Made by a program: the position numbers and the translations under genes
Shown: piece after piece, positions 7,895 through 15,300 of the stretch
How the letters are laid out: each line of letters starts with the position of its first letter
How positions within the stretch are numbered: the first letter of the stretch is position 1
Assembly: GCA_013696535.1 (NCBI GenBank)
Contig: JACCYI010000043.1
Location: forward strand, 1 to 17,438
Direction: 5' to 3'
Length of the DNA: 17,438 bases
From: Solirubrobacterales bacterium
GTDB taxonomy: Bacteria > Actinomycetota > Thermoleophilia > Solirubrobacterales > Solirubrobacteraceae
Notes under the pieces: model-generated
Databases searched by the model: none
What the model was told of the DNA's origin: nothing
Seen by the model: only the letters and a program-made list of their open reading frames with translations

Positions 7895-8533
7895 CTAGGG
7901 AGCGGGGACGGAGCCGCCGGGCCCGCCCGGGGCGGCCGCCCGCCGCTGCTCGCGGGCAAGACGCTCGCGTTCCCACTGACTGAGGCGCCACAAGTCGCGG
8001 GTCACCTGCCGCGGATCGACCTGGCGGCCCGGAAGGTGCATGTTCGCGGCGGAGATCAGACGCGTCTCGTCCGCGTTCAGCGCCATCCACTTCGCCAGGA
8101 CGTCGTCTGAGTCGGGCAGGCGCGCAGAGCCGTACGGACGGGTCTCGTCCGGGAACTCGACGCAGTACTCATTGAGCAGCTGGCGGGTCTGCGGCAGGTA
8201 GGCGACGATCGGCTTGTGGGGGTAGATCAGGTAGGCGTACGGGGCGCCGCGGAAGTCCTGGCTCTGGTCAGGCCCGCTGGCATGGCCACCCCAGACGCGT
8301 AGAAAGCCGAGGTCGCGGTACATCCCCCACTCCTCGTCGTTGACGCACGAGCGCAAGAGCTCCCGCGCCCTCTGCTCTGCGCGGCGCTCGCGGCCGGGGT
8401 CATAGCCGTGCAGGCCGTCCGGGTGCTCCCTCCGGTGACGACGGGCGTCGAGCTTGCGGTCGAGCCACGGCATTGACACCTCCCACAACAGGGCGAGGAT
8501 CACGATCGCGGTGGCGCACAGCGCGACGGTCAT
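7895..8533 (-). CDS. Hypothetical protein with one N-terminal membrane helix, 212 aa
   Basis: I do not recognise this family. The first 22 residues form one hydrophobic segment (VALCATAIVILALLWEVSMP), followed at once by a basic, charged stretch (DRKLDARRHRREH), which predicts a single anchor with the bulk in the cytoplasm. A helical, charged region (about 45-62) leads to a compact domain of about 63-165 with conserved-looking aromatic stretches such as NDEEWGMYRDLGFLRVWGG and YAYLIYPHKPIVAYLPQTR. The tail is rich in Arg/Glu and then Pro/Gly/Ala, probably disordered. It starts 22 bases after the stop of the 83-aa gene and is probably co-transcribed with thiD and the DNA-processing genes. Function unknown. 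Confidence 0.8.
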   Translation of the reverse strand: MTVALCATAIVILALLWEVSMPWLDRKLDARRHRREHPDGLHGYDPGRERRAEQRARELLRSCVNDEEWGMYRDLGFLRVWGGHASGPDQSQDFRGAPYAYLIYPHKPIVAYLPQTRQLLNEYCVEFPDETRPYGSARLPDSDDVLAKWMALNADETRLISAANMHLPGRQVDPRQVTRDLWRLSQWERERLAREQRRAAAPGGPGGSVPAP

Positions 8534-8555
8534 GCCCGCGTGCGCAAGGCGCCCA

Positions 8556-8807
8556 CTACCAGGCGCCGCCGGCGGCGCGCGGGAAGAAGATCACGCGACC
8601 CGAGTCATGCGGGATCTGCTCGAACGTCTGGACCATCTGCGCCTCACGGCGCCCGGTGCGGGTGGTGGTCGGTACCGCGGCCCACATGCCGCCGTCGAGC
8701 TGACGGCGGAACTCCTCGACCAGGGCCTCGTGCTCAGCGGGAACCGTGACGTCACCCTCGGCGATCAGCTGCTCGCCGTACCCCGGACGCATACGCAAGA
8801 ACTTCAT
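8556..8807 (-). CDS. Hypothetical protein, 83 aa, translationally coupled to thiD
   Basis: Unknown small soluble protein beginning [18 protein letters not shown] and ending in a segment with EQIPHDSGRVIFFPRAAGG. It contains no cysteine, signal peptide or membrane helix. Its ATG overlaps the TGA of thiD in an ATGA, which decides the start; a longer open frame upstream lies inside thiD and is not needed. The pairing suggests it is made together with ThiD, but nothing in the sequence links it to thiamine chemistry. Confidence 0.78.
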   Translation of the reverse strand: MKFLRMRPGYGEQLIAEGDVTVPAEHEALVEEFRRQLDGGMWAAVPTTTRTGRREAQMVQTFEQIPHDSGRVIFFPRAAGGAW

Positions 8808-9718
8808 CCGGCGATTATGCCACGGGCTTGCGCTGCCGACGCCGGGGCCGGGCGCCAACTGTCAGATCTGGGGTCAGCCAGGAGCGCGGCCCGGCGACCC
8901 GCGAGCCCGATCACGTCGACCGGACCGGCACCTGCGCCCAGCCCGCGCAACCCGTTGCGGATCGCCTCCGAAGCTATTTCGCGGGCCGCGCGGGCGGCGT
9001 CGAGCAGCGAGAAGCCGAGCGCCATGTGTGCAGCGAGCGCGGATGCATGGGTGCAACCCGACCCGTGAGCGGCGCCGTCAGGGTGGCGCGCACCCGTGAT
9101 CTCCGTCAGGGTCGCGCCGTCGAAGAACAGGTCGACGATCTCGTCGCGGTGCCCCCCCGTCAGGACGACAGCGCCGGGACCGAGCCCGTGCAGCGCACGC
9201 ACGAGCGCCTCATGGTCGTCCGGATCCACCGAGTCACCAACCAGGACACGCGCCTCGGGGACGTTCGGCGTGATCACCGTCGCTCGAGGTAGGAGCAGCT
9301 CGACGAGCGCGGTGCGCGCCGGCTCGTCGAGCAGGACCGCGCCGGATTCGGCGACCATGACCGGATCCACCACGAGCGGGGTGCCCGTGCGCAGCCCGTC
9401 GAACGCCCGGGAGACCGCGGCGACGGTGACCGCGTCAGCGAGCATGCCGGTCTTGACGGCGTCCACCCCGATGTCGGTGGCCACGGCCGCCACCTGCTCC
9501 TCGATGAACTCCGCGGGAACCCCCAGGACACCGGTGACGCCGACGGTGTTCTGGGCGGTCAGGGCGGTGATCGCCGTCGTGCCGTGGACGCCACACCAGG
9601 CGAACGCCTTGAGGTCGGCTTGGATACCCGCTCCCCCGCCCGAGTCCGAGCCCGCGATGGCCAGGACGGTCGGTACCGTTCGCTTGGGGCTCACGCGATG
9701 CAGGGTAGGAGCCTTCAC
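8804..9718 (-). CDS. thiD: Hydroxymethylpyrimidine / phosphomethylpyrimidine kinase
   Basis: ThiD phosphorylates HMP to HMP-P and then HMP-PP, the pyrimidine half of thiamine, using ATP in the cytoplasm. The ribokinase-like fold is clear: [21 protein letters not shown] (residues 19-39, substrate loop), [23 protein letters not shown] (149-156), VVLTGGH and the ATP/anion-hole segment [14 protein letters not shown] (217-230, Cys222). Length 304 aa is slightly above the usual 260-280 because of about 15 extra N-terminal residues and a roughly 25-residue tail after the last core helix. The start is a GTG forming a GTGA overlap with the dprA stop; a GTG nine codons on is an alternative. It is odd to find a thiamine gene coupled to dprA. 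The only other candidate function is salvage pyridoxal kinase activity, known in some ThiD proteins. Confidence 0.95.
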   Translation of the reverse strand: MKAPTLHRVSPKRTVPTVLAIAGSDSGGGAGIQADLKAFAWCGVHGTTAITALTAQNTVGVTGVLGVPAEFIEEQVAAVATDIGVDAVKTGMLADAVTVAAVSRAFDGLRTGTPLVVDPVMVAESGAVLLDEPARTALVELLLPRATVITPNVPEARVLVGDSVDPDDHEALVRALHGLGPGAVVLTGGHRDEIVDLFFDGATLTEITGARHPDGAAHGSGCTHASALAAHMALGFSLLDAARAAREIASEAIRNGLRGLGAGAGPVDVIGLAGRRAALLADPRSDSWRPAPASAAQARGIIAG

Positions 9719-10815
9719 TCGTTCGCCGCTCTGACGTACCGTCCGCCGAATCCGCGCCGTATGAGGCCCCGGAGCTCGAGCTCGGTCAGGTCTTGCAGCG
9801 CCGCACGGGCGGCTTCGGGGGTGACAGCCAGCCTGGCCAGGCTTCCCCCGCCCTGTTCGACCGCATCGAGCAGCGCTCGCAGGTGGGGCTCGAGCGGCTC
9901 GGCGGGAGCGGCGGCGGGCGGCCGGGGGCGGCCTGCTCCGCCGCCTTCGGCGAAGAGCAGATCCAGGACGTCAGCGCTTCCGGTGACCAGGGCCGCGCCG
10001 GCTTGCAGCAGGTCATTGCCGCCGGCCGCAAGACTCGACGTCACCTGGCCCGGCACAGCGGCGACAGGGCGGCCGAGGTCGGCGGCGAAGTCCGCGGTGA
10101 TCAGCGAACCCGAGTGCTCGGCGGCTTCGACCACGACGGTGATCCGCGCGAGGGCCGCGATGAGGCGGTTGCGAGCCGGGAAGCACCAGCGGAAGGCGCC
10201 GAAGCCGGGCGGCATCTCGGACACCACCGCCCCGCGGACGAGCAGCTCTGAGTACAGACGACGCGTGCTTGCGGGATACGGCACGTCGGCGCCGCCGGCG
10301 AGCACGGTCACGGTCGCTCCCGGCGCCGAGAGGGCGCCCGTGTGCGCTGCCGCGTCCACCCCGAGTGCCATTCCGGAGACCACGGGCACGCCGGCCGCCG
10401 ACAAGCCGCGCCCGAGCCCACGGGCCACCTCGAGTCCGTACGGAGACGCCCGCCGGGCGCCGACGACCGCCACCGCGTCCTCGTCGCGCAAGACCGTCGG
10501 ATCACCGGCGATGTGGAGCACTGCCGGCGGGTCGAGCAGCTCACGCAGTCTGCCGGGATAGTCGTCCGAGCAGCGACAGACGGCCGCCAGGCAAGCGTCC
10601 GCGATCCGCCGTCTCGCCGCGACCGGATCAAACCGTTCGTACCGCCGCCGCGTCTCGACCGCCGGGGCGAGCCCGAGCAGGGCGTCGTCGGGAAGCCCGA
10701 GCACCTGCGATCGCGCCCGTCGGGTACGCCACTGCACGTCGATGACGCCGCCGATCGCCGCGATCAGATCGGTCCGCCGCAGGCATGCGTCGCAGGCGTG
10801 CAGACCCCGAGTCAT
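9715..10815 (-). CDS. dprA: DNA-processing protein DprA (Smf family)
   Basis: DprA binds incoming single-stranded DNA and loads RecA during natural transformation; it is also widespread in species not known to be transformable. The 366-aa product begins with a CDACLRR segment (Cys8, Cys11) typical of actinobacterial forms. The Rossmann-like core carries [37 protein letters not shown] and [14 protein letters not shown] followed by AVPG. A Pro-rich linker leads to a C-terminal winged-helix-like segment (about 300-366). The ATG overlaps the comM stop in ATGA and its own stop overlaps the thiD GTG, so it sits in the middle of a coupled run. All core motifs are intact. Confidence 0.97.
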   Translation of the reverse strand: MTRGLHACDACLRRTDLIAAIGGVIDVQWRTRRARSQVLGLPDDALLGLAPAVETRRRYERFDPVAARRRIADACLAAVCRCSDDYPGRLRELLDPPAVLHIAGDPTVLRDEDAVAVVGARRASPYGLEVARGLGRGLSAAGVPVVSGMALGVDAAAHTGALSAPGATVTVLAGGADVPYPASTRRLYSELLVRGAVVSEMPPGFGAFRWCFPARNRLIAALARITVVVEAAEHSGSLITADFAADLGRPVAAVPGQVTSSLAAGGNDLLQAGAALVTGSADVLDLLFAEGGGAGRPRPPAAAPAEPLEPHLRALLDAVEQGGGSLARLAVTPEAARAALQDLTELELRGLIRRGFGGRYVRAANE

Positions 10816-12326
10816 GCCGCTCTCGCCTGCTGTGTGCGGTGACCGGCGGCTTCCATGACGTGACCCGGAAGGACGGCGTCGCTGCCGTCGAGGTCGGCGA
10901 CCGTCCGAGCGACGCGCAGGACCCGGGCGTGACCGCGCGCGCTGAGCCCATCGCGGTCATGCAGCCGGAAGAGCAGATTCGTCGCTTCAGGAGTCACACC
11001 GGAGAGCTCGCGGAGCATCCGCGAGCCCATCTGGGCGTTGCAGGTGACGCCGGTGCCGGCGAAGCGACGCGCTTGCCGCTCGCGGGCGGCCACCACCTCC
11101 GCCCGTTTGTGGTCCGAAGCCGGAGCCGTCTGGCTGCGCAGTGCGCTCGCCGGCGGGCGTTCCACGCACAACGTGATGTCGATGCGATCGAGCAACGGGC
11201 CGCTGAGACGGCGCTGGTGGCGCGAGAGATCGGCGCCGGTACAACGGCAACGGTCCTCGCCCATGCCGCATGGGCAGGGATTCGCCGCCGCGACGAGCAT
11301 GCAGCGGCTCGGGAAGACGGTCAGCCGCTGCCCTCGGACGATCGCCACTCTTCCGTCCTCCAGGGGCTGACGCAGCGCTTCGAGACTCGATCGGGGGAAC
11401 TCCGACAGCTCGTCGAGGAAGAGCACGCCGTGGTGGGCGAGCGTCACCTCTCCCGGCGACGGGCTGCTGCCCCCGCCGACCAGCCCAGAAGGCGAGACGG
11501 TGTGATGAGGCGCCCGGAACGGCCTACGCGCGATGAGCCCGTTCCCGTCGTGCAGGCCCGCCACGGAGTGGATGCGCGTGACGCCGATCGCCTCGTCGGG
11601 ACTCAGCGGAGGCAACAAGGACGGTATGCGGCGGGCGATCATGGTCTTCCCGGTTCCGGGCGGGCCGTGCATGAACAGGTTGTGGCCGCCGGCCGCGGCC
11701 ACGGTCACGGCCGGGATCAGCGCGTTGTGGCCGCGAACGTCCGAGAGATCGAGCCCCACGTCGAAATCCTGGTCGGGGCGTGCAGGTTCGGACGGAAGCG
11801 GCGCCGGCGGGCGACCGCCGCGAAGGAGCTCGACCACCTGGGTGAGCGAATCGACTCCGCAGACCTCGATCGAATCGACGAGCGCAGCCTCGCGAGCTCG
11901 CGCCAGCGGGAGGATCAGCCGCCGCAGGCCATGACGCCGGGTCCCCTCGGCGATCGCGAGCGCCCCCCGGATGGGACGGACCTCCCCCGCGAGCGACAGC
12001 TCGCCGCAAACGGCACAGCCCTCGATCACCTCACCGGACAGCTGGCCGCTCGCCACGAGGACGGCGACGGCCAGCGGGAGATCGAAGCCCGGCCCGACCT
12101 TGTGTAGGGACGCCGGAGCGAGATTGACGGTGATGCGCTTGAACGGGAACTCGAAGCCGGAGTTCACGATCGCCGCTCGCACTCGTTCCCGGGCCTCGCG
12201 CACCGCCTTGTCGGCCAAGCCGACCACCGTGAACGCCGGCAGCCCGGAGCGGATGTCGGCTTCCACCCATACCCGGCGGCTCTCGACTCCGTCGAGGGTG
12301 AAGGTGAGGACCCGAGCGAGAGCCAC
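10812..12326 (-). CDS. comM: Mg-chelatase-like AAA+ ATPase, ComM family
   Basis: ComM is a hexameric helicase that promotes branch migration when acquired DNA recombines. From the GTG at 12326 the protein is 504 aa, the usual size. An N-terminal ChlI/Lon-like domain (VEADIRSGLPAFTVVGLADK, FKRITVNLAPA) comes first. Next are Walker A GPPGTGKT (221-228), Walker B LFLDELSEF (302-310), the cysteine-rich NPCPCGMGEDRCRC (349-362) and the LDRID segment, then a C-terminal helical domain. I rejected a start about 58 codons upstream, which would add an Arg-rich unconserved leader inside yraN; the GTG overlaps the yraN stop by one base (TAGTG) and begins right at the conserved MALARV region. It is followed by dprA through ATGA. 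Despite the Mg-chelatase domain it has no expected role in chlorophyll synthesis. Confidence 0.96.
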   Translation of the reverse strand: MALARVLTFTLDGVESRRVWVEADIRSGLPAFTVVGLADKAVREARERVRAAIVNSGFEFPFKRITVNLAPASLHKVGPGFDLPLAVAVLVASGQLSGEVIEGCAVCGELSLAGEVRPIRGALAIAEGTRRHGLRRLILPLARAREAALVDSIEVCGVDSLTQVVELLRGGRPPAPLPSEPARPDQDFDVGLDLSDVRGHNALIPAVTVAAAGGHNLFMHGPPGTGKTMIARRIPSLLPPLSPDEAIGVTRIHSVAGLHDGNGLIARRPFRAPHHTVSPSGLVGGGSSPSPGEVTLAHHGVLFLDELSEFPRSSLEALRQPLEDGRVAIVRGQRLTVFPSRCMLVAAANPCPCGMGEDRCRCTGADLSRHQRRLSGPLLDRIDITLCVERPPASALRSQTAPASDHKRAEVVAARERQARRFAGTGVTCNAQMGSRMLRELSGVTPEATNLLFRLHDRDGLSARGHARVLRVARTVADLDGSDAVLPGHVMEAAGHRTQQARAA

Positions 12327-12694
12327 TAGAACGCAGCCTCGAGGTGATCGAGCGAGATCAGGCGACCCTGGCCGTCGAGTGTGACACCGACGGCGTCGAA
12401 GCGCAGGTCGGGCGCCCACGGACGCTCGAGAACGTCGACGAGATAGGCGGCCGCCATGCGGCGGACCTGCGCCTGCTTGCGCGAGTGCAGTGCCTCCCAC
12501 GGGCTACCCGAGCCGGCTCGCCGGGTCTTGACCTCGCAGAAGACCAGGAGCCCGTCATCGGACACCACGAGATCGAGCTCGCCGAACCGCGTCCGATGAT
12601 TGCGAGCGCGGACGGTGAAGCCGAGCCGCTCGAAGTGCTCGGCGGCGAGCTGCTCGCCTCTCCGGCCGAGTGTGTGGCGCAGGTCTGTGGGCAC
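12326..12694 (-). CDS. yraN: YraN family protein (UPF0102), predicted endonuclease fold
   Basis: This is a 122-aa protein of the YraN/UPF0102 family, whose restriction-endonuclease-like fold is suggested by the core FGELDLVV (37-44) followed by VFCEVKTRR (51-59), containing the E/D-ExK-type acidic and lysine residues. An N-terminal GRRGEQLAAEHFERLGF helix is typical of the family. Its biochemical role is not settled; the position beside rnhB, comM and dprA is conserved in many bacteria. The start is a GTG. The 86 bases between it and rnhB (12695-12780) hold no gene and no promoter I can support. Confidence 0.93.
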   Translation of the reverse strand: MPTDLRHTLGRRGEQLAAEHFERLGFTVRARNHRTRFGELDLVVSDDGLLVFCEVKTRRAGSGSPWEALHSRKQAQVRRMAAAYLVDVLERPWAPDLRFDAVGVTLDGQGRLISLDHLEAAF

Positions 12695-12780
12695 GCCGAC
12701 GACGCTAAGGGCGACCCCCGTGACACGTCAGTACCAGCGGGTGAAGAAAGACACACGCGATTGCGCCGATTCGCCTGACG

Positions 12781-13482
12781 TCAGAGCGCGAGCTGCTGAT
12801 ATGCCGTCGACTGAAACGACAGCCGGTGCAGTGGCGAGACGCCCTGGCGCTCGATCGCCGCGCGGTGCTCGGGTGTCGAGTACCCGACGTGGGCGGCGAA
12901 CTCCCAGCCCGGATAGCGGGCTTCAGCCCGCCGCATGAAGCGATCGCGCGTCACCTTGGCGATCACCGAAGCCGCGGCGATCGCCGCGCTGGTCGCATCC
13001 CCTCCGACCACCGGACGCTGCTCGAAGCCCGTGGCCGGTACCGGGAAGCCGTCACTCAGCGCGATGCACCCTTCGCGGCCGACGCGGCGAAGCATGTCCG
13101 AGAGCGCCCGCAGATTCGTCACGTGCAGGCCGCGCTCGTCGATTCCCCGCGCGCAGCGCGAGGTGACCGCAACGCACGCCGCGGCGCGCAGCACCTTGGG
13201 ATAGAGCTCCTCGCGCATCTCCTCGGAGTGCTGCTTTGAGTCATTGAGAGCCGAGAGCGAACGCAGGTCGCGCAACGTCAGCTTCTCATAGTCAAACAGC
13301 ACCGCCGCGGCGACGAGTGGGCCAGCGAGGCTTCCGCGACCGGCCTCGTCGGCCCCGGCGACGAAGCGACGCTCAAGCGCCCGGTCCCAGGCGAACAGCC
13401 GCCGGCCCGCGGGACGACGACGACGACGCTTGGCTCTAGAGGAGCCCGACGCGCTTCGGGGGCCAGTAGGTGCTGAAGGCAC
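12781..13482 (-). CDS. rnhB: Ribonuclease HII
   Basis: RNase HII cleaves RNA in RNA/DNA hybrids and single ribonucleotides in DNA. The four metal-binding acids are present: Asp45 and Glu46 in GADEAGRGSLAG, Asp144 in LSDGFP and Asp162 in GGDATSAAIAAASVIAK, with NDSKQ at 80-84. The start is uncertain. I use the GTG at 13482-13480, with a GGA about 10 bases before it, giving 233 aa and a 47-base overlap with lepB. The only later candidate before the conserved core is a CTG at 13398, and an ATG at 13551 lies even deeper inside lepB. The added N-terminus is short, basic (RAKRRRRRPAGRR) and probably disordered; a basic lead-in before LFAWDRAL is plausible for nucleic-acid binding. Confidence 0.93.
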   Translation of the reverse strand: MPSAPTGPRSASGSSRAKRRRRRPAGRRLFAWDRALERRFVAGADEAGRGSLAGPLVAAAVLFDYEKLTLRDLRSLSALNDSKQHSEEMREELYPKVLRAAACVAVTSRCARGIDERGLHVTNLRALSDMLRRVGREGCIALSDGFPVPATGFEQRPVVGGDATSAAIAAASVIAKVTRDRFMRRAEARYPGWEFAAHVGYSTPEHRAAIERQGVSPLHRLSFQSTAYQQLAL

Positions 13483-14056
13483 CGCCGATGATCCAATCGC
13501 GTGGGACGGGCCCCCAGAAACGGCTGTCGTCGGAAGCGCCACGGTTGTCACCCATCATGAAGTAATGACCGGCCGGAACGGTGATCGCGTCGGAGAAGGT
13601 GCAGCCCGAATCCCCGACGCATTCCCGCGCGAACGGCTCCTTCTGGCGCTTGCCGTTCAAGATCACGTGGCCCTGCTCGATCCGCAGCTCGTCTCCGGGA
13701 CCGGCGACGACGCGCTTGATGAAGTTGACGTCGGCCCGGCGACTCGTGGGGCGACCGCAGATCTTGTCCTGCGCGACGTCGGCGCCACACTGCGTCTCCC
13801 CGGTGCTCTCGGCCCCGGTGGGAGGATGAAACACGAGGACGTCGCCCACTTCGGGATCAGAGAACCGCTCCCCGATCCGGTTGACCAGCACGCGTTGCCC
13901 GACCTCGAGCGTCGGAACCATCGACGGACTGGGAATCCGGTATGGCTTGACCAGGAACGCCTGGATGCCGAGCGCGAGGCCCAGGGCCACCGCCACGATG
14001 AGCACGAGCTCGAGCAACGAGCCACCCGGGCTCGATCCCTTGCCCTTGGCCGCCAC
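13436..14056 (-). CDS. lepB: Signal peptidase I
   Basis: LepB removes signal peptides from secreted proteins at the outer face of the membrane. The 206-aa protein has one transmembrane helix (about 14-36) followed by the Ser/Lys dyad: Ser45 in PSPSMVPTL and Lys114 in FIKRVVAGPGD; the GDNRGASDDSRFWG box is at 169-182. Between the dyad residues and beyond lie four cysteines, Cys90, Cys100, Cys146 and Cys152, in a loop-rich insertion. They are spaced as two pairs and face the extracytoplasmic side, so disulfides are possible. The start is a GTG 5 bases after the rplS stop, without a strong ribosome binding site, consistent with coupling. The 3' end overlaps the proposed rnhB start. Confidence 0.96.
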   Translation of the reverse strand: MAAKGKGSSPGGSLLELVLIVAVALGLALGIQAFLVKPYRIPSPSMVPTLEVGQRVLVNRIGERFSDPEVGDVLVFHPPTGAESTGETQCGADVAQDKICGRPTSRRADVNFIKRVVAGPGDELRIEQGHVILNGKRQKEPFARECVGDSGCTFSDAITVPAGHYFMMGDNRGASDDSRFWGPVPRDWIIGGAFSTYWPPKRVGLL

Positions 14057-14061
14057 CGGCG

Positions 14062-14565
14062 CTACTTCGCGTCGTCGGACGCGACGGCGCCCTCTTGGGG
14101 CGCCTCATCCAGCGCCGTCTGATCGACCGCGTCGCCCGGCACCTCGGGGTCCGCCTCGGCCGCGGCCTGTTCCTCGACGACCTGGTGGAGGAGCCCGGCC
14201 TCCACGACTTCCTCGGGGCCGGTGTACCGGCGCTCGCGCACCCGGGCGCGCTTGCCGACGCGGCCCCGAAGGTAGTAGAGCTTGGCCCGCCGGACGTCGC
14301 CGCGAGCGGAGACCTCGATGCGTTCGATCTTGGGCGAGTGCACCGGAAACGTACGCTCGACACCCACGCCGAAGGACTGCTTGCGGACCGTGAAGGTCTC
14401 GCGCACACCCTCGCCCTGGCGCTTGATGACCACGCCCTCGAAGATCTGCGTCCGGCGACGGGTGCCCTCGACGACCTGGAAGTGGACCTTGACCCGATCG
14501 CCGGCGCCGAAGCGGGGGACGCGGCGCAGCTGGGCGCGCTCGAGGGAGTCGATGACAGTGCTCAT
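14062..14565 (-). CDS. rplS: 50S ribosomal protein L19 with acidic C-terminal extension
   Basis: L19 sits at the 30S-50S interface. Residues 1-116 are a normal L19 ([19 protein letters not shown] at the N-terminus, then [38 protein letters not shown] and [18 protein letters not shown]). A tail of about 50 residues follows that is absent from standard L19 (about 115 aa) and carries about 15 Asp/Glu against one Lys; it is probably disordered. The ATG is fixed by alignment to the family start. No Shine-Dalgarno is present: the bases before the start are the T-run of a terminator-like hairpin (14571-14602), which suggests leader regulation or a leaderless transcript. It follows trmD by 44 bases. 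Confidence 0.96.
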   Translation of the reverse strand: MSTVIDSLERAQLRRVPRFGAGDRVKVHFQVVEGTRRRTQIFEGVVIKRQGEGVRETFTVRKQSFGVGVERTFPVHSPKIERIEVSARGDVRRAKLYYLRGRVGKRARVRERRYTGPEEVVEAGLLHQVVEEQAAAEADPEVPGDAVDQTALDEAPQEGAVASDDAK

Positions 14566-14570
14566 GGCGA

Positions 14571-14602
14571 AGAAAAACCGCAGAGCCGGAGGGCTCCCGC
14601 GG
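14571..14602 (-). terminator. Terminator-like hairpin between trmD and rplS
   Basis: Read on the minus strand, CCGCGG-(G bulge)-AGCC pairs with GGCT-CTGCGG around the 4-base loop CTCC, giving 10 pairs (one G-U), followed directly by TTTTTCT. This is a good intrinsic terminator by shape. It begins 7 bases after the trmD stop and its T-run ends 5 bases before the rplS ATG, so it occupies the place of the ribosome binding site. It may end the trmD transcript partly (attenuation) or be a regulated leader of rplS. Confidence 0.6.
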
Positions 14603-14609
14603 GCGTCGC

Positions 14610-15290
14610 CTATGGTAGCGGACCACCTCTCGCCCTGGCCTGTTCGAGCCGCCAGTTGCGGATCCGCTCGTGGTGACCTGAGAGTAGGACGTCGGGCACC
14701 CGCCACCCGCGCCACTCGGCCGGGCGTGTGTAGTGCGGATACTCCGGCAGGCCTTCGAGCGCCGGGGAGAACGACTCCTCCACGGCCGAATCGGCGTGCC
14801 CGAGAGCGCCGGGAAGTTTGCGCATCACCGCATCGCACACCACCATGGCCGCGAGCTCCCCACCGGCGATCACGTAGCGTCCGATGGACAGGGCGTCGGA
14901 GCAGAAGTGCTCGACGATCCGCTCGTCGAAGCCCTCGTAGCGTCCGCAGAGCAGGGTCAGCGCCGGCTCGGCGGCCAGCTCGCTCGCCCACGAGTCGTCG
15001 AATTCCCGACCACCCGGTGTCAACGCGATCACGCGACGTTCCGCAAGCAGCTCGACCGGGTCCGTGGCGTAGCGGGCGCGCAGCGCGGCTTCCATCACGT
15101 CGACGCGCAGCACCATCCCAGCCCCGCCGCCGAACGGGGTGTCATCGACGGAACGGCCGGCGAGCGTCGAGCTCTCCCGCGGGTCGACGCAGGCCAAGCC
15201 GTGTCCCCCGGCGAGCGCGTTGGAGACGTGGCGCTGCTCGCGGAACCAGTCAAACCAGGCCGGGAACAGCGTGAAGACGTCGATCTCCAA
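14610..15290 (-). CDS. trmD: tRNA (guanine-N1)-methyltransferase
   Basis: TrmD methylates G37 next to the anticodon in tRNAs reading CNN codons, preventing frameshifts, with S-adenosylmethionine bound in a SPOUT knot. The 226-aa protein has [13 protein letters not shown] at the N-terminus, [16 protein letters not shown] (49-64), [13 protein letters not shown] (113-125) and the knot segment [16 protein letters not shown] (134-149), then [20 protein letters not shown] (185-204). Two usually acidic positions differ: Arg138 where most have Asp (SIGDYV), and Glu172 where the family has Asp in DSF. The start is a TTG supported by GAGG six bases upstream; upstream codons in the frame are Arg-rich shadow inside rimM. 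It begins 8 bases after the rimM stop. Confidence 0.95.
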   Translation of the reverse strand: MEIDVFTLFPAWFDWFREQRHVSNALAGGHGLACVDPRESSTLAGRSVDDTPFGGGAGMVLRVDVMEAALRARYATDPVELLAERRVIALTPGGREFDDSWASELAAEPALTLLCGRYEGFDERIVEHFCSDALSIGRYVIAGGELAAMVVCDAVMRKLPGALGHADSAVEESFSPALEGLPEYPHYTRPAEWRGWRVPDVLLSGHHERIRNWRLEQARARGGPLP

Positions 15291-15296
15291 GGAGGT

Positions 15297-15300
15297 CCTC
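15297..15300 (-). promoter_or_regulatory. Shine-Dalgarno deciding the TTG start of trmD
   Basis: The minus strand reads GAGG with a 6-base spacer before the TTG at 15290-15288, and it overlaps the TGA of rimM. Since no ATG or GTG fits the TrmD N-terminus, this site supports the rare start and coupling to rimM. Confidence 0.6.

Noticed and set aside
10785..12107. Plus-strand open frame of 440 codons opposite comM
   Set aside because: Its composition is that of a shadow of comM codon bias, with no recognisable motif; the minus-strand ComM has every expected motif.
12327..12500. Upstream start for comM giving 562 aa
   Set aside because: The extra segment is Arg/Pro-rich shadow of yraN, and ComM proteins begin at the MALARV region where a GTG is available.
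12695..12780. Spacer between rnhB and yraN, searched for a promoter or terminator
   Set aside because: There is only a 4-bp GCGA/UCGC stem before a pyrimidine-rich stretch and no convincing -35/-10 pair.
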